5,997 nucleotides of DNA from CAZXCK01 sp964639225 (GTDB lineage Bacteria > Chloroflexota > Anaerolineae > Aggregatilineales > Phototrophicaceae): positions 1-5,997 of the forward strand of contig CAZXCK010000195.1 in assembly GCA_964639225.1 (NCBI GenBank). Direction: 5' to 3'. The notes beneath the pieces were generated by a model. It made no database searches, was not told where the DNA came from, and saw only the letters and a list, made by a program, of their open reading frames with translations. Position numbers and translations under genes: made by a program. Positions 1 to 5,872 of this stretch are shown here, piece after piece (the stretch's first letter is position 1; every line of letters starts with the position of its first letter).

Positions 1-363
1 AGCGTCACTGCTGGCTGGCACGCCGTCGTTGACCGCCGTGACCGTCATCTGTACCGGTGCCCAGTCGGTGACGCCGGTGTTGAGCGTTCCCAGCGCGCGA
101 TACTCGAAGCTGAGGGCGTCCACCAGTTCGCCGGTGGTATACAGGTAGGGCGGCGGGCAGTACGTCAACTGATACGTCGCCGGGTTGTAGCGATAGGGTT
201 CGCCACGACAGGCGTTATTCGGGTCATCGTCATAGATGGTGGGCATATCCCGGAATTCGATCGTATAGGGCCGGTAGCCCAGCTCCAGGCGCGAGTCCAT
301 CTGGATAAAGACGGTGCCCCCCTCCTGGATGGTGGCCGCCAGCGAACCATCGCCATCGATAAA
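1..363 (-). other. Cadherin/Ig-like beta domain, continues past window edge (from residue 1763)
   Basis: After the beta-helix comes IDGDGSLAATIQEGG, then FEYRALG and finally VQMTVTAVNDGVP. The last piece matches the closing strand and linker (VTxTAVNDxP) of bacterial cadherin-like tandem repeats, in which the next repeat starts straight after. Cys1814 and Cys1831 may pair. The frame is open at base 1, so at least one further repeat or a surface anchor probably follows on the left. Confidence 0.6.
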
Positions 364-3300
364 GCGCACCGGGTCGGGGTCACCCATCTCATAGGCACCC
401 CGGTCGATAAGCAGGTCCTCCCCCTCAGCCGTGGTGCGATCCACGATACGCGGCCCCCGGAACAGATCACGGTGGATGTTCTGATCGTAGTTTATGCCGA
501 AGATCGCCTGCCACGCGCTCAGGTCGCCCGAATCCAGCGCGAGGTGCGGGTCCGCCGGGCGCAGGCGATAGGGGTGGCTGCTGTCGAACGTACTCAGGAA
601 ATGATGCTCCATGAAGCTCTGGCGCGCAGCAGCCGACGTCGGTTCATCGGTGTCGGACAGCGCGACCAGAATCTGGCCGTCCCACGTCTGGGTGAAGGTG
701 TTGCCGTTCAACGGCGCGCCCGCTGAGCCGACGCCGTCATCGCACTCACCGCCCACTCTACCAGCGGAGACCTGCAGGGCCGGCGCGAACCAGTTGCTGC
801 GCGCGCCATTCGGGATAATACCTTCGGACACCGGCGCAGAACCAATCGGCAGGCAGCCGTAATCGGTACCCAGCCGGTTCATATCACCGGCGGCCATGCG
901 AATCAGTGTGCCGTTGGTGTTGATATTGAAGAAGATGTTGTTGTGGATATCCCAGCGGTGGTCGCTGACATGCGACAAATCGGTGCCGTCATGGCCGACG
1001 GTAAACAGGTTGTTGAGGTTCTGCGCCTGGCTGTTAAAGCGGAAATTTGCCACCGTGTTGTTGACAAAGCGCAGCCTGGGAATCTGGTACATGTGGACCA
1101 GTGAATAGCGAATGTCGGTGGCGTCTCGCCCTTCAAACAGCGAGCCATAGATCACCACAGGCAGATCGAGGAACAGACCAGCTTTGTTGGCCGCGACGTT
1201 GGTATCATAGTCGCCGCCACTATACAGTGTGCTGCTGGGTTCGCTGCCTTCCAGCCACTGATCGATAGCGATGACACTCTCGGCCAGGTTGTTATCAAAA
1301 TAGTTATGGTGCAGGTCTACGCGACTGCGGCGGATACCGACCACCGGCTCCATCCAACTGCTGTTGGCCGTGAGCGAGTCCAGTTGCATGGTGTTGTTCA
1401 GGAAGCGGTTGTATTCCAGCAGGATCGTATCGGAGCCGCCGCTGTCAGCGATATAGATCACACCCGCCTGATTCAGCACCTGGGCGGTGTCGGCGTAGAA
1501 GCCTTCAAAGCGGTTGCCAGCGAAGCGCGCCACTGGCACGTTGCTGATGCGCACCGGCTGGTCAAAATTGCGAAAGATGTTGCTCTCGATGACGGCGTTG
1601 TTGGCACTCACGGTTAATGTGAACGGGGTTGTGCGCCCCACACCCAGGCTGGCCGATGTCGTCAGGTAGGCCGGGCGCGACCCGGTCATATGGAAGCCGC
1701 GCACGACGACATTGGCACCATTGATACCAATACCCTCGCCGTTGGCCAGTGTGTCGTTGACCCAGATGTGGCTGGGCAGCCGGTCGGCCTGGTCGGCGGC
1801 GTCATAGGAGAGCAACTGCATGTTAGCCGGCAGCGTGAAGGCGCTCACGTATTCGCCGGGCATGGTGACCACCGTGTTGATGCCTGAATCCTGCGCCTGC
1901 TGGATAGCCTGCGGCAAACTGGTATAAGGCCGGGTAGGCGTGCCATCCGGGACTTCGCTGCCCAGTGGATGATAGGCCGAGGCCACATACACTGCCTGCG
2001 CCACCTGATCTGCCGGTCGCCGGATGATCTGCTGGTCAGCAAGGTTGAAATACGGATCGCCGAGCTGGACCACGCCAGCGCCGTAAGCGTTGTCGTAGCC
2101 GCCGCCGTTGACATCGACCGCGCGCGACATCAGATAAGCCTGCAGGGCTTCAGGGGTGCCGGGCGGCTGGCCGTAGATGTTGACCATGTTGGGGTTGGAC
2201 ATCAGCAGCGCTGCCATACCGCCCACATGGGCCGCCGCCGCCGAGGTGCCGCCAAAGCTGTTGCTGCCATCACAGTTTTCGCCGGCGAAGGGGTCACTGT
2301 GAATCGACGTGCGCACCCGCGACGGCGCTACGACCTCCGGTTTGATGCTGGCGTTGTTGGCCTGGCCCAGCGCGCCCGGCGAGCTGTTCGACAGCAGCGG
2401 GTAACGCTGGTCCTGCCAGCCACAGACCGCGCCCACCGCGATCACCTGCGAATTGCGGGCGACCGCCGTCAGCCGATTGTGGTTCGTCGGGTCGGGCGCG
2501 GGATAAGTCACCGTGCTGTCGGGGGTGACACGCGCGTCCGGGTAGTTAGCGGAGACGGTGAACGTCTCGCTCTCACCCGTGCCAGGGGTGATCTCCAGCG
2601 TCAGATTGCAGAAATCCTCACCACAGACGCCGGCGGGAAAAATGTAGTTATAGGTGCCGTCAACTGGGCCATTTGCCATCGACCAGCCGGCGTTGTTGGT
2701 CAGGCGCGTGGGATTTTTACCCTCGGCAGTGACGGCGATCACGACATTGCCGGTGTCCGGGGTGGCGAACAGAATCGAAACACGGGTGGTGCCACTGCCA
2801 CTGTAAATAAACTCAACGGATGTATCGCCACCCATGTTACCAGCGCTGGCGATAACCGGGATGTGATTGTCATGGGCCGCCTGCAGCGCCGTGTTCAGCG
2901 CGGTGCTGCCTTCCTGCGGGTTCAGGGTAATGAGGATCACATCGGCGGCGGGAAACCCGGCAGCCGCGCCCCCGGCAATCGCCTGATTGATGCGCGAGGG
3001 CAGATCGCCGATATTCTCCGCGCGGTACATCCATGCGCGCGCGCCCGGTGCCACATCACACAGCACCTCAACCACTTCGATGCCGTGCGTGCTGGTTCCG
3101 GCACCGTTAATCACGGTGCTGCTGCCCAGGCAGGCGCGCTCCGCCAACGAGCTGCCGGTGGTGTCAAAGCCGGTGTCGATGACGGCGATATCGACGCCCT
3201 GGCCGGTGAACGGCGTGAGAACATCGACCTCATTAACGGCGTTGTGCCAGGCGTTGACACCCAGCAGATCGAGCGAGTGCGGGATGATGGTCCCCATGCC

Positions 3301-5649
3301 GGGACTGTTGGCCGGGGCAGGCGACGCAAACGTATAAGAATCGTCGGATTGGGCTGGCGGGGCAGCGTTGGCGCTGGTGGACTCCGCCAGCACCGGCTGC
3401 GTGATAGCCGTCACCAGGTCCAGCGCGGCCAGTTCCAGCAGTCCAGCCAGCGGGACATAAGCCTCGGCGCGGTTTTCTTCAGCGAAGCTCAACTCGCCGC
3501 CCACCTGCTCGATGAACGGCACCAGAGCCTCGGCTTCGTCCTCGGCGGTCCACAGCCGCACCAGCAGCCGATCCTCATCGTCACGGTAGAACACGTACCA
3601 GTCATCGAGCGCCTGCTCGGCCTCCGGGCCTTGCAGATGCGCTTCCAGCAGCTCAAAGATGGCGCTGTTAAACTTGGGCCGCAGGCTTTCGTCGAGGGTG
3701 TAAGGCAGCGCCGTCTCCGGCACGATTTCTGCTGGAGCCAGCTCGTAGACGGCGACGGTATCCAGCCATACGGTCGAGGCGGCATTGGCGATCAGTGCCA
3801 GTTTACCCGCCAGCAGCGGCTGCTCGTCGGTGAAGGTCAGCGCTTCGACGCCGTCCACGCTGGCGCTGATGGTGTCGCCGTCGGCGGTGATGCTCAGTGT
3901 ATACCACTGACTCACCTCACGCTGGGCCGGGGCGTCCGCCAGCAGCGTAAATGTGCCAGCCTCGCTGCGATAGAGCGCGGTCTGGTCCAGTTCAACCGAC
4001 AGCAGATACAGATCGCCCTCGCTGGAACGCAGCACGACCGCCAGACCGCTGGCGCTGCCATCCTGCGCGTCATCGACGATCTGCAGACGCACGTCGATCC
4101 GCTGGTCGCTGAGGTGAATCTCGCGGGCCGGGCGCAGGCTGGCGTTGGGCGGGAACTGCCCCACCTGATGCGGCTGGCTTACAACCGGCTCGGAAACATC
4201 AGGCGTGGCTTCCGGGTCGTCCGCATCTGTCGAATCTGTACCGGCAGTGATGATCTGCGCGGCAGGGTCCAGCGTCCAGTCGACCGGCTCCGTCTCAAAA
4301 TCGGTGTAGAGCAGCGGCTGCGGGCCTTCGGGTGTGGCTTCGGGCGTGACTTCCGGCTCTTCGTCGAGTTCGGGGGTTAGCTCCGGTTCCTCAACGGCTG
4401 GTGTGGCTTCCGGCTCTTCATCGACTTCGGGCGTCAGTTCCGGTTCCTCAACGGTTGGAGTCGGCTCCGGTTCGACAATCACCGGCGTGACCTCTGGCTC
4501 GTCGACTTCGGGCGTCGTCTCTGGGATGACGATCTCAGCCGGCTCTTCGGTCAGTTCAGGTGGTTCATCGGTAGGCGGAATGTCGGTGGGGACCTCGACC
4601 GGCTCATCGGTGGGCGGAACGTCGGTCGGCACTTCGACCGGCTCATCAGTAGGCGGAACGTCGGTCGGCACCTCGACCGGTTCTTCAGTGGGCGGAACGT
4701 CGGTCGGCATCTCAACCGGCTCATCAGTGGGCGGAGCCTGAGTCGGGATGACAATAGGAGTCGGCGGCGCGGTCACTTCGACTGGCGGCGCAGTAACCTC
4801 AACCGATGGCGCGGGCTGTCGATAAATCTCGACGGTGTCGAGCCGCACGGCCCCCGTGCTGCTGGCGCTGCTGCCGAACACGATCAGACCGGCGGGCAGC
4901 GGAGCGGGATCGGTGTACTCAAACAGGAAGGCGTCGTTCAGCGCCACCGACAGCGTGCCACCGGATGCCGTCAGACTCAGGCGGAACCAGGTCGGCGTGA
5001 CGACGGGCTGCACATCGGGCGTGGTCTCCGGCTCGATGATGGTCGGCGTTTCAGCCAGCAGCACATCACCCCGGTAGAGCGCGACGTGGCCGTTTTCGCT
5101 GAGGCGCACGGTGTAACCCTGCGCGCCCACGCGCACGGCGATATTGGCCACCGCGCCGGGCGTGAGTCCCAGCCGGGCGTTGAGCAGCACGTGCTCCCAC
5201 AGCAGACCGTTAACCGTCGCCGTCTGGGCAGGACTGTCGGTCCGCAGGTAAACGCTGCCATTGGCCTGTTCCAGGGTCCAGCCATCGCTCAACAGCCAGG
5301 CGGCGGTGTCGCCGTTGGTGAAATCGCTGTAGAACGTGTCCGGGTTGTCGGGCGTGGGCGGCAGCGGCTCGACCGGGGCTGTCGTGGGTATCACGACAGG
5401 ATCAGAGGGCGTCTCTTCGGCCGGCGGCGCGTCGGTCGGCGGGTCCGCTGGTTGATCGGTTGGCGTATCGGTTGGTGGCTCGCTGGTGGGCGGCACTGGT
5501 GTGTCGGTCTCGGCAACCGGTTCGACCATCGGCTCGACGGTTGTCTCCGGCAGATCGGCCAGTACCGGCAGCATCGGATTAATGAGCATTATCAGCGAAA
5601 GCAGCACAGTGATCGCCTGTGCCAGTGAACGATGATTGGCAGCGTTCAT
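1..5649 (-). CDS. Giant secreted multidomain S8 (subtilisin-like) serine protease with lectin-like and beta-helix domains, partial (3' end beyond window)
   Basis: The frame is open for 1,883 codons with no stop before the left edge. Domain order by residue: signal peptide 1-31, acidic Pro/Thr linker 32-103, concanavalin-like 105-277, repeat-rich linker 278-445, concanavalin-like 446-636, propeptide-like 650-757, S8 catalytic 790-1202, beta-helix 1218-1758, cadherin-like from 1763. The catalytic residues are Asp825 (VIDTG), His855 (STHG), oxyanion Asn938 (SAGN) and Ser1136 (GGTS), so an active extracellular endopeptidase is expected; the substrate is unknown. The ATG at 5649 is chosen because GGAGGGGG lies 9 nt upstream and a signal peptide follows at once. 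In-frame ATGs at 5700, 5739 and 5742 lack a Shine-Dalgarno sequence, and a frame stop sits at 5776-5778. The protein is acidic, with only five lysines and ten cysteines. No operon partner is visible. Family assignment is firm; the biological role is inferred. Confidence 0.94.
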   Translation of the reverse strand, partial: MNAANHRSLAQAITVLLSLIMLINPMLPVLADLPETTVEPMVEPVAETDTPVPPTSEPPTDTPTDQPADPPTDAPPAEETPSDPVVIPTTAPVEPLPPTPDNPDTFYSDFTNGDTAAWLLSDGWTLEQANGSVYLRTDSPAQTATVNGLLWEHVLLNARLGLTPGAVANIAVRVGAQGYTVRLSENGHVALYRGDVLLAETPTIIEPETTPDVQPVVTPTWFRLSLTASGGTLSVALNDAFLFEYTDPAPLPAGLIVFGSSASSTGAVRLDTVEIYRQPAPSVEVTAPPVEVTAPPTPIVIPTQAPPTDEPVEMPTDVPPTEEPVEVPTDVPPTDEPVEVPTDVPPTDEPVEVPTDIPPTDEPPELTEEPAEIVIPETTPEVDEPEVTPVIVEPEPTPTVEEPELTPEVDEEPEATPAVEEPELTPELDEEPEVTPEATPEGPQPLLYTDFETEPVDWTLDPAAQIITAGTDSTDADDPEATPDVSEPVVSQPHQVGQFPPNASLRPAREIHLSDQRIDVRLQIVDDAQDGSASGLAVVLRSSEGDLYLLSVELDQTALYRSEAGTFTLLADAPAQREVSQWYTLSITADGDTISASVDGVEALTFTDEQPLLAGKLALIANAASTVWLDTVAVYELAPAEIVPETALPYTLDESLRPKFNSAIFELLEAHLQGPEAEQALDDWYVFYRDDEDRLLVRLWTAEDEAEALVPFIEQVGGELSFAEENRAEAYVPLAGLLELAALDLVTAITQPVLAESTSANAAPPAQSDDSYTFASPAPANSPGMGTIIPHSLDLLGVNAWHNAVNEVDVLTPFTGQGVDIAVIDTGFDTTGSSLAERACLGSSTVINGAGTSTHGIEVVEVLCDVAPGARAWMYRAENIGDLPSRINQAIAGGAAAGFPAADVILITLNPQEGSTALNTALQAAHDNHIPVIASAGNMGGDTSVEFIYSGSGTTRVSILFATPDTGNVVIAVTAEGKNPTRLTNNAGWSMANGPVDGTYNYIFPAGVCGEDFCNLTLEITPGTGESETFTVSANYPDARVTPDSTVTYPAPDPTNHNRLTAVARNSQVIAVGAVCGWQDQRYPLLSNSSPGALGQANNASIKPEVVAPSRVRTSIHSDPFAGENCDGSNSFGGTSAAAAHVGGMAALLMSNPNMVNIYGQPPGTPEALQAYLMSRAVDVNGGGYDNAYGAGVVQLGDPYFNLADQQIIRRPADQVAQAVYVASAYHPLGSEVPDGTPTRPYTSLPQAIQQAQDSGINTVVTMPGEYVSAFTLPANMQLLSYDAADQADRLPSHIWVNDTLANGEGIGINGANVVVRGFHMTGSRPAYLTTSASLGVGRTTPFTLTVSANNAVIESNIFRNFDQPVRISNVPVARFAGNRFEGFYADTAQVLNQAGVIYIADSGGSDTILLEYNRFLNNTMQLDSLTANSSWMEPVVGIRRSRVDLHHNYFDNNLAESVIAIDQWLEGSEPSSTLYSGGDYDTNVAANKAGLFLDLPVVIYGSLFEGRDATDIRYSLVHMYQIPRLRFVNNTVANFRFNSQAQNLNNLFTVGHDGTDLSHVSDHRWDIHNNIFFNINTNGTLIRMAAGDMNRLGTDYGCLPIGSAPVSEGIIPNGARSNWFAPALQVSAGRVGGECDDGVGSAGAPLNGNTFTQTWDGQILVALSDTDEPTSAAARQSFMEHHFLSTFDSSHPYRLRPADPHLALDSGDLSAWQAIFGINYDQNIHRDLFRGPRIVDRTTAEGEDLLIDRGAYEMGDPDPVRFIDGDGSLAATIQEGGTVFIQMDSRLELGYRPYTIEFRDMPTIYDDDPNNACRGEPYRYNPATYQLTYCPPPYLYTTGELVDALSFEYRALGTLNTGVTDWAPVQMTVTAVNDGVPASSDA
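376..1998 (-). other. Right-handed parallel beta-helix (pectate-lyase-like) domain (residues 1218-1758)
   Basis: The entry motif is DGTPTRPYTSLPQAIQQA...VVTMPGEY, the usual cap of secreted beta-helix proteins ('...PFTTIQAAI...V.PGTY'). Coils follow with Asn-ladder patterns: VIESNIFRNF (1353), FAGNRFEGF (1376), ILLEYNRFLNN (1409), VDLHHNYFDNN (1444), RFVNNTVANF (1527) and WDIHNNIFFN (1565). The exit motif PRIVD...DRGAYE (1733-1754) matches the common 'PRI.D...DIGAYE' end of such domains, with Arg for Ile. A non-coil loop with Cys1599 and Cys1636 breaks the later part. No polysaccharide lyase active site can be assigned, so binding or scaffolding is as likely as catalysis. Confidence 0.85.
2044..3282 (-). 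other. S8 subtilisin catalytic domain (residues 790-1202)
   Basis: All four catalytic elements are present: Asp825 in DIAVIDTGFD, His855 in GTSTHGIEV, oxyanion Asn938 in VIASAGNMGG, and nucleophile Ser1136 in FGGTSAAAAHVGG. Asp-to-His spacing (30) matches subtilisin (32). Asn-to-Ser spacing is 198 against 66 in subtilisin, caused by a beta-rich insert at residues 943-1058. The His motif runs on into DVAPGA, a mark of one environmental S8 subfamily. The conserved Pro four residues after the Ser is Ala1140. Four cysteines outside the insert (840, 864, 1076, 1126) could form two disulfides. Expected to be active outside the cell. Confidence 0.93.
2476..2823 (-). other. Beta-rich insert inside the protease domain (residues 943-1058)
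   Basis: It lies between the oxyanion Asn loop and the VIAVGAV strand that normally follows about 20 residues later. Strand-like pieces include TRVSILFAT, NVVIAVTAEG, GTYNYIFPAG, CNLTLEITPG and ESETFTVSA, resembling a jelly-roll or PPC-like module. Cys1009 and Cys1014 are only five apart and may form a small disulfide loop. Related S8 proteins carry a beta-domain at this position, from general family knowledge; this copy is not readily recognised beyond that. Confidence 0.6.
3379..3702 (-). other. Propeptide-like (inhibitor I9-type) segment (residues 650-757)
   Basis: The segment shows the beta-alpha-beta-beta-alpha rhythm of subtilase propeptides: strand RLLVRLWTA, helix EDEAEALVPFIEQVGG, strand AEAYVPLAGL, helix LELAAL, strand LVTAITQPV. 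It ends about 40 residues before the catalytic core, the right place for a chaperone/inhibitor propeptide. The pattern 'G-G-x-L...A-Y-V-P-L-x-x-L' is typical of S8 proteins whose His motif reads HG...DVAPGA. Assignment is by pattern and position. Confidence 0.65.
3742..4314 (-). other. Concanavalin/LamG-like beta-sandwich domain 2 (residues 446-636)
   Basis: It starts LLYTDFETEPVDWTL, matching the start of domain 1 (FYSDF...W). It then runs through strand-like segments IDVRLQIVDD, GLAVVLRSSEGDLYLLSVEL, WYTLSITADGD and LAGKLALIA, and ends LDTVAVYE. An acidic insert of about 25 residues (466-490, containing TDADDPEATPDV) lies near its first strands. It is an apparent in-gene duplicate of domain 1, well diverged. 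A role in binding substrate or cell-wall polymer is inferred from the fold type only. Confidence 0.65.
4342..4452 (-). repeat. Coding tandem repeat, 57 bp x about 2 (VEEPELTPEVDEEPEATPA)
   Basis: A second, different repeat family follows the 39-bp array. A 19-residue unit at residues 400-418 is repeated almost exactly at 419-436, with Val/Leu and Ala/Val changes. Each unit can be read as two shorter E-E-P-E-x-T-P half-units, so it probably grew from a roughly 9-residue ancestor. It is more strongly acidic than the 39-bp repeat and completes the long linker before the second lectin-like domain. Confidence 0.8.
4561..4734 (-). repeat. Coding tandem repeat, 39 bp x about 4.5 (PPTDEPVEVPTDV)
   Basis: Four full copies of a 13-residue unit (residues 306-357) plus six residues of a fifth (to 363). 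Variants at protein level are Val/Met at unit position 9, Asp/Glu at position 4 and Val/Ile at position 13. The nucleotide copies are highly similar, with mostly third-position changes (for example 4 differences in 39 between the first and third). All units keep the frame. The unit is acidic and Pro-rich, carrying four negative charges, no positive charge and four prolines, so it should form an extended, stiff spacer. Copy number may vary between strains. Confidence 0.9.
4762..4803 (-). repeat. Coding tandem repeat, 21 bp x 2 (VEVTAPP)
   Basis: Two adjacent copies of the heptapeptide VEVTAPP (residues 283-296) start the second linker. The copies are identical in protein but differ at several third codon positions, so they are not a fresh slippage product. 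Confidence 0.8.
4819..5337 (-). other. Concanavalin/LamG-like beta-sandwich domain 1 (residues 105-277)
   Basis: It opens with FYSDFTNGDTAAW and closes with VRLDTVEIYR. Between them are alternating beta-strand segments such as VRVGAQGYTVRLSENG and WFRLSLTASGGTLSVALND. This is the usual layout of jelly-roll domains that bind or once bound carbohydrate. It matches a second copy at residues 446-636 in its later strands: ALYR / TALYR, WFRLSLTA / WYTLSITA, FEYTD / LTFTD and LDTVEIY / LDTVAVY. A Pro/Thr-rich insert (about residues 200-219) interrupts it in a loop. The ligand is unknown; fold assignment is by pattern, not by alignment. Confidence 0.65.
5341..5556 (-). other. Acidic Pro/Thr-rich linker 1 (residues 32-103)
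   Basis: Low-complexity stretch dominated by Pro, Thr, Asp, Glu and Val, with recurring pieces such as PPTSEPPTDTPTD and VVIPTTAP. It has no predicted fold and contains no Lys, Arg or Cys. It separates the signal peptide from the first lectin-like domain and probably acts as a flexible extracellular spacer. Threonines in such linkers can be O-glycosylated, but nothing here proves that. Confidence 0.8.
5557..5649 (-). other. Sec signal peptide (residues 1-31)
   Basis: A short N-region with one Arg and one His (MNAANHRS) is followed by a hydrophobic core rich in Leu, Ile, Val and Met (about residues 12-23). The segment ends in P-V-L-A before Asp32, which fits a signal peptidase I site after Ala31. 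The sequence turns acidic and proline-rich immediately afterwards, so a retained membrane anchor is less likely than cleavage. There is no lipobox cysteine. Confidence 0.85.
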
Positions 5650-5658
5650 AGTCTCTAA

Positions 5659-5666
5659 CCCCCTCC
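5659..5666 (-). promoter_or_regulatory. Shine-Dalgarno sequence for the protease gene
   Basis: Minus-strand GGAGGGGG, 9 nt before the ATG at 5649. It is the only strong ribosome-binding site near any in-frame ATG and therefore decides the start. The next upstream ATGs (5700, 5739, 5742) have nothing comparable. Confidence 0.8.
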
Positions 5667-5668
5667 AG

Positions 5669-5687
5669 CAGCATTCAGATAATGCTG
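5669..5687 (-). promoter_or_regulatory. Small hairpin next to the ribosome-binding site
   Basis: In the mRNA, CAGCATT and AATGCTG (7 bp, perfect) flank a 5-nt loop, and the stem ends 2 nt before the Shine-Dalgarno sequence. An alternative pairing of CCAGCA (5683-5688) with TGCTGG (5665-5670) would take in the first two G of the Shine-Dalgarno. It could tune translation; function is untested and the stem is short. Confidence 0.4.
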
Positions 5688-5872
5688 GTTTTCTCCACAT
5701 CAACACATGCCCATTGGGTCTCAATCCGTGTGGCGTCATCATCCATGTATCAGAATCACGGCGATTCGCTGATGGTTAAGCAACGGTCGCTCTGTGTCTG
5801 GCTGCGGGTGTGTTGGCGCGATGACATCGGATTGGGAACGTTCGATAACGCAAGTTCAGCAGGCTGCTATAC

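Noticed and set aside
376..1998. A pectate lyase or other polysaccharide lyase enzyme call for the beta-helix
   Set aside because: The fold motifs are clear, but I can identify no lyase catalytic residues; the fold is shared by many non-enzymatic surface proteins.
1969..4380. An 803-codon plus-strand open frame
   Set aside because: It lies exactly antisense and in codon register with the protease gene. It is open because the real gene uses no TTA, CTA or TCA codons in this stretch. Its translation is Arg/Gly/Val/His-rich without any domain, while the minus strand shows a full catalytic triad and a signal peptide.
4561..4734. 39-bp direct repeats as a possible CRISPR array
   Set aside because: The repeats are contiguous without spacers and encode a regular 13-residue acidic unit in the gene's frame.
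4334..4741. Plus-strand frame encoding a Ser/Gly/Thr/Val repeat protein
   Set aside because: It is the antisense shadow of the acidic coding repeats of the linker; the repeat pattern is explained by the minus-strand gene.
5698..5700. Alternative start at the in-frame ATG at 5700 (17 residues longer)
   Set aside because: No Shine-Dalgarno precedes it. It would place a Cys- and Trp-containing stretch ahead of the signal peptide, whereas the ATG at 5649 has both a strong site and a normal signal peptide N-region.
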